Positions 24,377-32,833 of a DNA stretch of 64,000 nt are shown piece by piece. This DNA comes from DATBJJ01 sp036556425 (lineage in GTDB: Bacteria; Acidobacteriota; Vicinamibacteria; Vicinamibacterales; 2-12-FULL-66-21). A program made the position numbers and the translations under genes. The stretch lies in contig DATBJJ010000169.1 of NCBI GenBank assembly GCA_036556425.1, positions 1 through 64,000 on the forward strand. The letters run 5' to 3'. How positions within the stretch are numbered: the stretch's first letter is position 1; each line of letters opens with the position of its first letter. Below the pieces are notes generated by a model. That model saw nothing but the letters and a program-made list of their open reading frames with translations. It was not told where the DNA came from and did not search any database.

Positions 24377-27175
24377 ATGCCCACCTCGTTCTCCCCTGAG
24401 GAATGGTCCCGCATCGAAGCCATTCTCGACGATGTGCTGGAGCTCGAGCCCGCGGCGAGAGCCGCCGCGATCGCGCGCGCGTGCGGCTCGGACGCGCGTC
24501 TGCGTCAACATATCGAGTCGCTCGTCGCGGCTGACGCGGGCGCATCGGCCTTCCTCGAAACGCCGGCGGCGGAGTACGCCGCGGGACTCGTGCGCGCGGC
24601 GGGCGGCTCCGATCCGATCCTTCGTCAGGAAGAGCCCGGCGACGCCATTGGACCGTACCGGTTGATTCGCGAGATCGGGCACGGCGGAATGGGCCGCGTC
24701 TTCCTCGCGGATCGCGCCGATGGTCAATTCGAGCAGCAGGTCGCGCTGAAGCTCGTGAGAAGCGGCCCGTTCGGGCAAGAGATCCTTCAGAGATTCCTGC
24801 GAGAACGGCAGATTCTCGCGCGCTTGCAGCATCCGAACATCGCGCGCCTGCTCGACGGCGGCGTCACGCGCGACGGCCGTCCGTACTTCGCGATGGAGTA
24901 CGTCGTCGGCGAGCCGATCACGACGTATTGCGATACACACGCGTTGAGCGTGTCCGCAAGGCTGACACTCTTCACGGAGGTCTGCGACGCGGTTCAGTAC
25001 GCTCATCAGAATCTCGTCGTCCATCGTGATCTGAAGCCGACGAACACCCTCGTGACGCCCGACGGTCAGGTCAAGCTGCTCGACTTCGGGATCGCGAAAG
25101 TGCTGCACGAGTCGGAAGAGGACGACCGATTCGAAGCCACGCTCACGCGGGTGGGTACGGGACCGATGACGCCGGAGTACGCGGCGCCGGAACAGGTCCG
25201 CGGCGAGCCGGTGACGACGGCGACCGACGTCTATGCGCTTGGCGCGCTCGCGTACGAGATCCTCACCGGCCGGCGCCCGCACCGGTTGTCGAAGCTCACC
25301 GCGGCGGAGGTCGAGCGAGCGATTGCCGAGCGGGATGTCGACCGTCCTTCGACCGCGGTCGCGCAGAGCCGCGCGTCACTCGACGGCGAGCCGACGATCG
25401 ATGCGATCGCGCGGGCGCGCGCGACGGATGGCCATCGTCTTCGACGCGAGCTGAAGGGCGACCTCGACACGATCGTCATGCAGGCGCTGCAGAAAGAGCC
25501 GGCACGGCGATACGCGTCGGCTGGCGCGTTCGCGGAGGACGTCCGGAAGTTCCTGAACCGCCTGCCCATTTCGGCAAGGCGCGACTCGTTCGGGTATCGA
25601 AGCAGCAAGTTCGTGCGGCGCCACGCCATCGGCGTGACCGCGACGATCCTCGTCCTCGCGTCGCTCGTCGCGGGTTTGATTGGAACGGCGTGGCAGGCGC
25701 GCGTGGCGTCGCGCGAAGCGGCGAAGGCCCGCGAGGTGAGCAGATTCCTCGCGAGCCTCTTCGAGGTGGCGGATCCCGCGCGAACCAAGGCGTCCGACAT
25801 CACGGCGCTGTCGCTCCTCGAGCGCGGCGCGCAGCGCGTCGAGACGGAACTGGCCGGCCAGCCGGACGTGCAGGCGGACATGATGCTGCTCCTCGGACGC
25901 ATCTATCGCGAGCTCGGCGAGTACGATTCCGCGCAGCGGCTGCTCGAGCGCGCGCTCGCGCTCCGCACCGCCGCGAGCGGGCGCGAGCACGAGCAGATTC
26001 CCGACGCGATGAGCGAGCTCGCCCGGCTGTGGCTCGACAAGGGAAAGCCGGAAGAGGCGGAGAGGCTGCAGCGCGAAGCGCTCGCGCTCCGGCGCAACTC
26101 GCGCGGGCCCGCGACTCCGGACGTCGGCGAGAACCTTCGCGATCTCGCGTCGGTCCTCACGACGCGCGGGAAGTTCGACGAAGCGGAGAAAATGCTCCGC
26201 GAAGCGCTCGCGCTGCACGAGTCGTACTACGGCGCCGAGCACGAAGAGATCGCCAGCGATCTGACCGGCCTGCAATCGACCCTGCGTGCGCGAGGCCAGT
26301 CGGAGCCGGCCATCGCCGCGGCGCGCCGCGCGCTCGACATGCGCCTCAAATTGCTCGGCACGGATCACCTCGAGACGGCGACCGCGATGAACAATCTCGC
26401 CATCCTCTTGTATGAGAAGTGGGAGCTCGTCGAGGCCGAACGGCTGTATCGCCAGGTGCTCGAGTTCGACATGCGGCGCCTCGGCGAGCTGCACCCGAAT
26501 ACGGCGACGGTGATGAACAATCTCGCGTTCGTGCTGCGGGACCGCGGGCAGTACCACGAAGCGGAGCGGCTGTATCGCACGGTGCTCGATCTCGATCGCA
26601 AGCTGTTCGGCCCCGAGCATCCATACGTCGCCCAGGTGATGAACAATCTGGCCGCGCTGCTCGCGATGGAGGGGAAGTACGACGAGGCCGAGAAGCTCTT
26701 CCGAGATTCGCTGGCGATGTTTCAGCGCGTGCTCGGCACGCATTGGCGAATCGGCACGGTTCAAGGCGGGCTCGCCGGTGTGCTGAGCGCGAAAGGCGAC
26801 GCCCGCGCGGAGCAGATGTATCGAGATTCGCTCGCGTACCTCGAGAAGCTGCTCCCGCCGCAGCACCCGCATTTCGATCCCGTGCTCATCGGCCTCGGCC
26901 GCTATCTCACCGCGCACGGGAAGGCCGCGGAAGCGGAACCGTTCCTGCGCCGCGCGCTCGGCGCGCGCGAAGCACGCCACGGAGCGAACGATCCGCGCAC
27001 CGCGGAGGCGCAAGTGCGCCTCGGCGCGTGCCTGTCGGCGCTCGGTCGAATCGACGAAGCGCTTCAGCTCTTGACGGTGGGCCACGCGCGCTTGCGAGAG
27101 GAGCCGCATTTCAAAGCGGAAACGCACGAGGCCGCGCAGCTCCTCGCGCACATGTCGCGATCCGCGAGCAGGTAA
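24377..27175 (+). CDS. Membrane Ser/Thr protein kinase with C-terminal TPR repeats
   Basis: 932 residues. An N-terminal helical segment (EEWSRIEAILDDVLELEPAA) is typical of kinases beside ECF sigma genes. The kinase domain, about 92-395, has IGHGGMGRVFLAD, VALKLVRSG, catalytic HRDLKPTN near 217, DFGIAKVL near 235 and TPEYAAPEQVRG; all key residues are present, so it should be active. One membrane helix (about 415-437) is followed by an extracytoplasmic region with a long run of kinesin-light-chain-like TPRs of about 42 residues, for example MNNLAILLYEKWELVEAERL and MNNLAFVLRDRGQYHEAERL. The TPRs probably sense or bind a protein partner. It lies 15 nt after the ECF sigma gene, and the pair is very likely one operon. 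Confidence 0.94.
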   Translation: MPTSFSPEEWSRIEAILDDVLELEPAARAAAIARACGSDARLRQHIESLVAADAGASAFLETPAAEYAAGLVRAAGGSDPILRQEEPGDAIGPYRLIREIGHGGMGRVFLADRADGQFEQQVALKLVRSGPFGQEILQRFLRERQILARLQHPNIARLLDGGVTRDGRPYFAMEYVVGEPITTYCDTHALSVSARLTLFTEVCDAVQYAHQNLVVHRDLKPTNTLVTPDGQVKLLDFGIAKVLHESEEDDRFEATLTRVGTGPMTPEYAAPEQVRGEPVTTATDVYALGALAYEILTGRRPHRLSKLTAAEVERAIAERDVDRPSTAVAQSRASLDGEPTIDAIARARATDGHRLRRELKGDLDTIVMQALQKEPARRYASAGAFAEDVRKFLNRLPISARRDSFGYRSSKFVRRHAIGVTATILVLASLVAGLIGTAWQARVASREAAKAREVSRFLASLFEVADPARTKASDITALSLLERGAQRVETELAGQPDVQADMMLLLGRIYRELGEYDSAQRLLERALALRTAASGREHEQIPDAMSELARLWLDKGKPEEAERLQREALALRRNSRGPATPDVGENLRDLASVLTTRGKFDEAEKMLREALALHESYYGAEHEEIASDLTGLQSTLRARGQSEPAIAAARRALDMRLKLLGTDHLETATAMNNLAILLYEKWELVEAERLYRQVLEFDMRRLGELHPNTATVMNNLAFVLRDRGQYHEAERLYRTVLDLDRKLFGPEHPYVAQVMNNLAALLAMEGKYDEAEKLFRDSLAMFQRVLGTHWRIGTVQGGLAGVLSAKGDARAEQMYRDSLAYLEKLLPPQHPHFDPVLIGLGRYLTAHGKAAEAEPFLRRALGAREARHGANDPRTAEAQVRLGACLSALGRIDEALQLLTVGHARLREEPHFKAETHEAAQLLAHMSRSASR

Positions 27176-27198
27176 TTGGAAAGCGAGAAGACTCGTGG

Positions 27199-27218
27199 CT
27201 TCCGGCTTCAGCCGGAAG
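27199..27218. repeat. CTTCCGGCT-type palindrome, copy B
   Basis: CTTCCGGCTTCAGCCGGAAG, a perfect 9-bp inverted repeat around TC. It overlaps the last codons of the adenylate kinase gene (ending at 27208) and lies in the gap after the convergent kinase gene. It is a near-copy, in opposite orientation, of 18298-18317. Confidence 0.75.
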
Positions 27219-27861
27219 TACGTCTCGATTCAATGTGCGCTTCGAGCGCCGTCGTGACGTCCTCGGGGTGCCGCAATCCATCGACCGATCCAAACGACGG
27301 GCGCGATCGATAGAACGTGATGATCGGCTCCGCGAAGCTTGCGTACATCGCCAGACGGTGACGCACGGTGTCGGGATGGTCGTCCTGCCGCCGGATCAGC
27401 TGCCCGCCGCAGTACGGACATGGATCGAGCTGCACGTCGGTGTCGGCGAGCACCGACTGCGTAATCGCGCACGCCTTGCACACGCGCCGCTTCCCCAAAC
27501 GCCGGACGATCTCTTCGTCTGCCGCGGCAATGAGCACGACAACGAGCGGCTCCGCCACCATCGCGTCGAGGGCTTCGGCCTGCGCGATCGTCCGCGGGAA
27601 TCCGTCGAGAATGAATCCTGATGCGACATCCGCTTCACCGAGGCGGGCGCGGACGAGATCGGTCATCAGATCGTCGCCGACGAGCCCGCCCGATTTGAGC
27701 GTGTCCGCCACCTGAAGGCCGAGCGGCGTTTCATCGCGCACCGCCTTGCGGAGAATGTCGCCCGTCGAAATATGTGGGATTCCGTGACGCTGCGCGAGGC
27801 GCGCGGCCTGGGTCCCCTTCCCCGATCCTGGGGGACCGATCAGCACGAGATTCAGCCGCAT
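27208..27861 (-). CDS. adk: Adenylate kinase
   Basis: 217 residues from ATG 27861 (MRLNLVLIGPPGSGKGTQAA). It catalyses ATP + AMP to 2 ADP in the cytoplasm. P-loop GPPGSGKGTQ, AMP-binding GIPHISTGDILRKAV, and the ILDGFPRTIAQAEAL segment are all present. The LID domain is the long form with a Cys4 zinc site (CKAC ... CPYCGG). The tail reads HRLAMYASFAEPIITFYRS. It stands alone, not in the ribosomal-protein operon where adk often lies, so it may be a second copy. A small CCGGC palindrome overlaps its 3' end. Confidence 0.95.
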   Translation of the reverse strand: MRLNLVLIGPPGSGKGTQAARLAQRHGIPHISTGDILRKAVRDETPLGLQVADTLKSGGLVGDDLMTDLVRARLGEADVASGFILDGFPRTIAQAEALDAMVAEPLVVVLIAAADEEIVRRLGKRRVCKACAITQSVLADTDVQLDPCPYCGGQLIRRQDDHPDTVRHRLAMYASFAEPIITFYRSRPSFGSVDGLRHPEDVTTALEAHIESRRTSG

Positions 27862-27960
27862 GTCGTCAGGACGCCGCCGCCGCCCGATAGCTCGTCGATA
27901 GCATGCCAACGGAAAGCATACCCGAGCACGAATCAGCTATGCTGATCGGATTCCCCGGCC

Positions 27961-29145
27961 ATGATCTCCGATCGCATCGACACTCGACGGCGGCTGGACG
28001 ACGCGACCACGCGCACCGCGACGTCCGCGCGCGTGAGTCCCCGAGCCGCGACGTTGCTCCTCGCACCCGGCGAGACTGTTGCCAGCTCCGAAACGCGCTT
28101 CCGATACCACGTCGATCGCATCGTCGGCCAAGGCGGATTCGGTCAGGTCTTCCTCGCGCGCCGGCTCGGGCGATCGACCACCGTTCCCGAAATCCTCTGC
28201 ATCAAAGTGAGCACGCGCATCGATGGATGGGTGCGCGAAGCGTACTTCGGCCAGCTCCTCGACGATCACCCGCGCGCAATACGCGTCTTCGATGCGTTCC
28301 CCCTCGTCCGCGCCAGCGGACGCGTGCTCTATTGCCTCGTCCTCGAATACGCGCGCCACGGGGATCTCCGCTCGTACATGCACCGCGACGGTTCAGGATG
28401 GCAGGAATCGTCCGCGCGCCGGGAAATTGCCGGGATCCTCGAGGTCCTCGACAAGCTGCACCGCGGTCAGATGCTGCACCGCGATCTCACGCCGCTCAAC
28501 GTGTTCGTCTGCGATGGACGCCGTCTCAAGCTCGGCGACTTCGGCATCGTGCAGCAGCAGAGCGACACGCGAGGGATCACGGCGCGGACCATGAACGCGC
28601 TGACCGCGCCGAGCGATATTCTCGCGGGCTCGGCACCCAAGTGGCAGGCGCGCGACGACGTGTATCAGATGGGCCAGCTGCTCGCGATGCTGATCAAAGG
28701 GGACGCGCGATCGCGCGTGCGAACGCCGGAGGTGCGCGGGCTCTCCTGCAGCGATCATCTGAAAGAGATCATCTACCGGTGTCTTGGCGAGCGCCGCAAG
28801 CGCTACGAGAGCGCGACCGAATTGATCGAGGCGCTGAGGACTCCGCCCGCGACATTGAAAGTCGGCGTGCTGCGTAAGCTGAAGGGCGTTCACCTCGCGT
28901 TCACCGGGATCCTCAGCAAGCCGCGGAAAGAGGCGATCAACGCGGCGCGCCGTGCGGGCGCCGTCATCCATGGGATGCCGTCGGCGAAGACGACCGTCGT
29001 CGTACGCGGCCGTCCGAATCCACTTCAGGCGGCCGGCCGCGACGCGGGCCTCAAACTGATGGAGATCAAACGGCTGCGCGAAAAGGGCCACAAGATCACG
29101 CTCCTCAACGAAGCCCAATTCTGGCGGCTCGCCGCCAAGCGCTGA
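27961..29145 (+). CDS. Ser/Thr protein kinase fused to a C-terminal BRCT domain
   Basis: 394 residues from ATG 27961. Kinase domain about 48-295: glycine loop VGQGGFGQVFLAR, invariant Lys in ILCIKVS, catalytic LHRDLTPLNVFV near 173 (the usual HRDLKPxN Lys is Thr), LGDFGIV, and a DDVYQMGQLLAMLIKG helix. Residues about 305-394 form a BRCT module like that of NAD-dependent DNA ligase: LKGVHLAFTGILSKPRKEAI, KTTVVVRGRPNP, GHKITLLNEAQFWRLA. BRCT domains bind phosphopeptides or DNA ends, so the kinase may be recruited to a phosphorylated or DNA-repair partner; this is inference. There is no membrane segment, so it is cytoplasmic. The response regulator gene starts 2 nt after its stop, implying one operon with the two-component pair. 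Confidence 0.88.
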   Translation: MISDRIDTRRRLDDATTRTATSARVSPRAATLLLAPGETVASSETRFRYHVDRIVGQGGFGQVFLARRLGRSTTVPEILCIKVSTRIDGWVREAYFGQLLDDHPRAIRVFDAFPLVRASGRVLYCLVLEYARHGDLRSYMHRDGSGWQESSARREIAGILEVLDKLHRGQMLHRDLTPLNVFVCDGRRLKLGDFGIVQQQSDTRGITARTMNALTAPSDILAGSAPKWQARDDVYQMGQLLAMLIKGDARSRVRTPEVRGLSCSDHLKEIIYRCLGERRKRYESATELIEALRTPPATLKVGVLRKLKGVHLAFTGILSKPRKEAINAARRAGAVIHGMPSAKTTVVVRGRPNPLQAAGRDAGLKLMEIKRLREKGHKITLLNEAQFWRLAAKR

Positions 29146-29147
29146 CC

Positions 29148-29822
29148 ATGCACGTCCTCATCGTCGAAGACGACCGCACGATCGCGGACTTCGTCGCGAA
29201 AGGGCTGACCGAGGCGGGATACGCGGTCGACATCGCCTCCGACGGCGAGCGCGGCGTCGAGCTCGCGACGACGACGGCGTACGACGCGGCCATCGTCGAC
29301 GTGATGCTCCCGAAGCTCGACGGCCTCGCGCTCATCGATCGGATGCGCGCGCGCGGCGTGCGGACGCCGGTGCTGATCCTGAGCGCGCGGCGCACCGTCG
29401 ACGATCGCGTCAGCGGTCTTCAGGCGGGCGGCGACGACTATCTGACGAAGCCGTTCGCGTTCGCGGAGCTGCTCGCGCGCGTGCAGGCGCTGATTCGGCG
29501 ATCGAGCGGCGCGACGGAACCGACCCGCCTGTCGGTTGGCGATCTCACGCTCGACCTCCTCACGCGCCGGACGGAGCGCGCCGGCCGCGTGCTCGAGCTG
29601 CGGCCGCGCGAGTTCGCGCTGCTCGAGTACTTGTTGCGAAACGCCGGGCGCGTCCTCACCAAGACGATGATCCTCTCGCACGTGTGGGGCTACAACTTCA
29701 ACCCCGGCACGAACGTCGTCGACGTGCTCGTCTCCCGGCTGCGTGAGAAGATCGATCGCGACTTCGAGCCGAAGCTGCTGCACACGGTGCGCGGCGTCGG
29801 CTACGTGTTGAAGGAATCCTGA
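29148..29822 (+). CDS. OmpR/PhoB-family response regulator
   Basis: 224 residues. Receiver domain with the acidic pair in VLIVEDDRTIADF, phospho-acceptor Asp in AAIVDVMLPKLDGLAL (about residue 51) and Lys in YLTKPFAFAELLA. The C-terminal winged-helix domain (about 128-224) has LDLLTRRTERAGRVLELRPREFALLEYLLRNAG and FNPGTNVVDVLVSRLREKID. It should be a DNA-binding regulator phosphorylated by the histidine kinase encoded 4 nt downstream. It sits between the kinase-BRCT gene and the sensor gene; HtrA downstream is a plausible target. Its similarity in layout to CusR/QseB types does not fix the stimulus. Confidence 0.95.
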   Translation: MHVLIVEDDRTIADFVAKGLTEAGYAVDIASDGERGVELATTTAYDAAIVDVMLPKLDGLALIDRMRARGVRTPVLILSARRTVDDRVSGLQAGGDDYLTKPFAFAELLARVQALIRRSSGATEPTRLSVGDLTLDLLTRRTERAGRVLELRPREFALLEYLLRNAGRVLTKTMILSHVWGYNFNPGTNVVDVLVSRLREKIDRDFEPKLLHTVRGVGYVLKES

Positions 29823-29826
29823 ACCC

Positions 29827-31203
29827 GTGAGCGAGCGGAAGACGGTCCGCCGGTTCGGCGTGCGGTTGGCGCTGTGGTACGCCGCGATGTTCGTCGCGAG
29901 CTCGCTCGCGATCGTGTTCCTCACCTATACCCTGCTCGCCTCGTCGCTCGCCGAGCGCGATCATCAGATCGTCGTCTCCACCCTGCGCGAGTATTCGGAG
30001 CGATACGCGAACGGCGGCCTTGGCGCCGTGGCGCGCGCCGTCGACATCGAGCAGCGATCGGGCGCGCGCGAGCGTTTGTTCGTGCGCGTCGTGCGCGGCG
30101 GCGCGGAAACGCTGTTCGTCAGCATCCCACCGGGCTGGGCCGACTTCGATTTGAGCACGCTCGCCGGACGAGGCGGATTGTGGGAGCAGGCCGTTTCCGA
30201 CTCGCGGGACGCGCGGCTCGAGGTCGCATCGGCGCGTCTCTTCGACGGCACGCTGCTCCAAGTCGGCAAGAGCACCGAGAATCGCGAGGAGCTGCTCTCG
30301 AGATTTCGGACCGTGCTGGCTCTCGTCGGGATCGTCATCGTCCTCGTGGGACTGGGGGGCGGCGTCGTCATGACCCGCTCGACCCAGCAGCCCATTCAAC
30401 GCCTGATTCACGCCGTGCAGCAGATCATCGCGACCGGGCGCATGGAGACGCGTGTGCCCGTGCAGGAGGATCGCGACGCGATCGACGAGCTGAGCGCGCT
30501 CTTCAACGCCATGCTCGATCGCATCGCGACGCTCATCGACGGGATGGGGAACGCGCTCGACAACGTCGCGCACGATCTCCGCACCCCGATGACGCGGCTG
30601 CGAGGTTTGGCCGAGCGCGCGCTCGAGTCCGGCGATCCACGCGCGCAGCGCGAGGCGCTGTCGACCTGCCTCGAGGAATCCGATCGCATTCTCGCGATGC
30701 TCGACACGCTGATGGATATTTCCGAGGCGGAGACCGGGACGATGCGGCTCGAGCGAGCGGACGTGCCGCTCGAGAAGCTCGTCGCCGAAGTGGCGAGCGT
30801 GTACGAAGACGTCGCAGACGAGAAGCGCATCACGCTCGAGACGATCGTCGAGCCGGGCCTGACCGTCTCGGCGGATCGTGATCGCCTGCGCCAGGTCCTC
30901 GCCAACCTTCTCGACAACGCGATCAAATACACGCGCGCCGAGGGTCGTGTCGGAGTTCGCGCGCTGCGCGATGGCTCGACGATCCGCATCGAGGTCTCGG
31001 ATACTGGACCGGGCATCTCCGACCAGGATCTCCCCCGCATCTGGGACCGGCTCTATCGCGGCGACCAAAGCCGCACCGAGCGAGGGCTGGGACTCGGGTT
31101 GAGTCTGGTGCGCGCAATCGTGGAAGCCCACGGCGGAAACGTCGAGGTCCACTCCGAACCGGGCAAGGGATCCACGTTCCGGGTCAACCTTTCACCGTTG
31201 TAA
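29827..31203 (+). CDS. Sensor histidine kinase with HAMP domain
   Basis: 458 residues from GTG 29827. Membrane helix 1 at about 13-38 (LALWYAAMFVASSLAIVFLT), a periplasmic sensor of about 120 residues, helix 2 near 160-182 (LALVGIVIVLVGLGGGVV), then a HAMP linker. The HisKA motif NVAHDLRTPMTRLRG holds the phospho-acceptor His (about residue 248). The ATPase domain has N (LANLLDNAIKYTRAEG), G1 (VSDTGPGISDQD) and G2 (GLGLGLSLVRAIVEAHGG) boxes. The start is 4 nt after the regulator's stop, so they form a cognate pair. The stimulus is not determinable, but the HtrA gene that follows suggests envelope stress. Confidence 0.95.
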   Translation: MSERKTVRRFGVRLALWYAAMFVASSLAIVFLTYTLLASSLAERDHQIVVSTLREYSERYANGGLGAVARAVDIEQRSGARERLFVRVVRGGAETLFVSIPPGWADFDLSTLAGRGGLWEQAVSDSRDARLEVASARLFDGTLLQVGKSTENREELLSRFRTVLALVGIVIVLVGLGGGVVMTRSTQQPIQRLIHAVQQIIATGRMETRVPVQEDRDAIDELSALFNAMLDRIATLIDGMGNALDNVAHDLRTPMTRLRGLAERALESGDPRAQREALSTCLEESDRILAMLDTLMDISEAETGTMRLERADVPLEKLVAEVASVYEDVADEKRITLETIVEPGLTVSADRDRLRQVLANLLDNAIKYTRAEGRVGVRALRDGSTIRIEVSDTGPGISDQDLPRIWDRLYRGDQSRTERGLGLGLSLVRAIVEAHGGNVEVHSEPGKGSTFRVNLSPL

Positions 31204-31240
31204 TGTTCGCGCAACAACTGGGCAAGGCTTCCAATCGTCC

Positions 31241-31268
31241 TATAGACAGGACGAAAGAATGGAAGGAG
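31241..31268 (+). promoter_or_regulatory. Possible own promoter and Shine-Dalgarno of htrA
   Basis: A TATAGA -10-like hexamer at 31241-31246, without a clear -35, and AAGGAG at 31263-31268, 11 nt before ATG 31280. The Shine-Dalgarno favours 31280 over the ATG at 31259 as the start. Confidence 0.35.
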
Positions 31269-31279
31269 ACCCAGTCATC

Positions 31280-32770
31280 ATGTTCAAGCGCTTCCCGCGT
31301 CAGTTGCTGACCCGGGCCGGCTCGGGAGCCGCGATCATCGCGCTCGTAGCCGTCACCGGATACGGCCTCGGACAGACTCAAGCCGCACGCAGCATCGCGT
31401 CGGCAGCACCCGCATCGACATCGGCGCCGCCGCGCGCTGGTACGGTCGCCGCCCCAGCGGTGACGACATCGTACGCACCGGTCGTGAGCGCTGCGGCTCC
31501 GGCGGTCGTGACGGTGCGCGTCGAGGGACGGGCCCGAATGGTCCCGACCCAAATGCCCGACGACCCGCTCTTTCGTGAATTCTTCGGGCGCAGATTCCAG
31601 ATTCCGCAGACGCCTCGCCGGCTGTCCGGCCTCGGCTCCGGAGTCATCGCGACGACGGACGGTTACATTCTCACCAACAACCACGTCGTCGAAGGCAGCG
31701 ACAGGGTGACCGTCGAGCTGACGGATCGGCGCACGCTCCCGGCGAAGGTCGTGGGCACGGATCCAGCGACGGATCTCGCGCTGCTCAAGGTCGACGCGAC
31801 CAACCTCCCGACGCTGCCGATCGGCGATTCTTCGCGCGTGAACGTCGGCGACGTCGTGCTCGCGATTGGCAACCCGCTCAACGTCGGGCAGACGGTGACG
31901 ATGGGCATCATCAGCGCGAAGGGACGGGCGACCGGACTCGGCGACGGCAGCTACGAGGACTTCCTGCAGACTGACGCGCCGATCAATCAGGGCAATTCTG
32001 GCGGCGCGCTGGTCAGCGCAACCGGCGAGCTCGTCGGCATCAACTCGCAGATCCTCACGCCGAGCGGCGGCAACATCGGCCTCGGCTTCGCCATCCCGTC
32101 GAACATGGCGCGGCAGGTCATGGATCAACTGAAGTCGGATGGCAAGGTCGTGCGAGGACGCCTCGGCGTGCGGATCCAAAACATCACGTCAGACATGGCG
32201 TCGAGCCTCAAGCTCGCCGACGTCAGCGGCGCGATCGTGAGCTCGGTCGAGCCGGGCGGCCCCGCGGAGCACGCCGGCGTGAAGCAGGGCGACGTCATTG
32301 TCGCGATCAACGGCGAGAAGGTCGCGGACAGCAACGCGCTCAAGAACCGGATCGCGAGCGCTCGCCCGGGCACGAAGATCGACGTCGATGTCGTTCGCGA
32401 CGGCCGCAAGCAGACGCTGCAGGCGACCGTCGACACGCTCGATTCGAAGGACGTCCGGCGCACGTCGCTCGGCACCGGCAGCGAGGAAGGCGGCGGGTTC
32501 GGCATGACGGTCGAACCGTTGACGCGTGAAGACGCGCGGAACCTCGGCCTGAAGCGGAGCGAAGGCGTCATCATCCGCGACGTCGATCCCGACGGCGCCG
32601 CCGGCGCCGCGGGTCTGCGGGCGGACGATGTGATCGTGCAAGTTGACGGACAGGCGGTGAAGACGCCGACCGAGTTGAAGTCGGCGCTCACTCGCGCCGG
32701 CGGCCGTCCCGCGCTGCTCCTCGTCGCTCGAGAGAACACGGAGATCTTCGTGACGCTCAAGCAGAAATAG
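31280..32770 (+). CDS. Periplasmic HtrA/DegP-type serine protease with two PDZ domains
   Basis: 496 residues from ATG 31280; another ATG at 31259 precedes the ribosome site and is less likely. An N-terminal membrane or signal segment (SGAAIIALVAVTGYGLG) is followed by a trypsin-like domain with His in YILTNNHVVEG (about 135), Asp in DPATDLALLKVD (about 164) and Ser in NQGNSGGAL (about 240). Two PDZ domains follow (GRLGVRIQNITSDMASSLKL ... VSSVEPGGPAEHAGVKQGDV and GMTVEPLTREDARNLGL ... GVIIRDVDPDGAAGAAGLRA). It degrades or refolds damaged envelope proteins. It lies 76 bp after the sensor kinase, probably in the same regulon. A long hairpin follows the stop. Confidence 0.94.
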   Translation: MFKRFPRQLLTRAGSGAAIIALVAVTGYGLGQTQAARSIASAAPASTSAPPRAGTVAAPAVTTSYAPVVSAAAPAVVTVRVEGRARMVPTQMPDDPLFREFFGRRFQIPQTPRRLSGLGSGVIATTDGYILTNNHVVEGSDRVTVELTDRRTLPAKVVGTDPATDLALLKVDATNLPTLPIGDSSRVNVGDVVLAIGNPLNVGQTVTMGIISAKGRATGLGDGSYEDFLQTDAPINQGNSGGALVSATGELVGINSQILTPSGGNIGLGFAIPSNMARQVMDQLKSDGKVVRGRLGVRIQNITSDMASSLKLADVSGAIVSSVEPGGPAEHAGVKQGDVIVAINGEKVADSNALKNRIASARPGTKIDVDVVRDGRKQTLQATVDTLDSKDVRRTSLGTGSEEGGGFGMTVEPLTREDARNLGLKRSEGVIIRDVDPDGAAGAAGLRADDVIVQVDGQAVKTPTELKSALTRAGGRPALLLVARENTEIFVTLKQK

Positions 32771-32772
32771 GG

Positions 32773-32833
32773 CTCCGGGTTCCGGGGGTTCCGGGTTCTT
32801 CGAACCTGGAACCCGGGAACCTAGGAACCCTGA
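32773..32833. terminator. Long imperfect hairpin built from GGTTCCG heptamers between convergent genes
   Basis: After the htrA stop, GGCTCCG/GGTTCCG/GGGTTCC units fold back on GAACCTGGAACCC units. The core pairs 32786-32798 with 32802-32814 (13 bp, one G-T pair) around a 3-nt loop. The 3' part overlaps the stop codon of the convergent HD-GYP gene (32821). It could act as a bidirectional terminator; it is also one of the window's heptamer arrays. Confidence 0.55.

Noticed and set aside
27937..28877. Plus and minus open frames overlapping the kinase-BRCT gene start
   Set aside because: Arg-rich overlapping frames; the kinase frame has glycine loop, HRD and DFG motifs.
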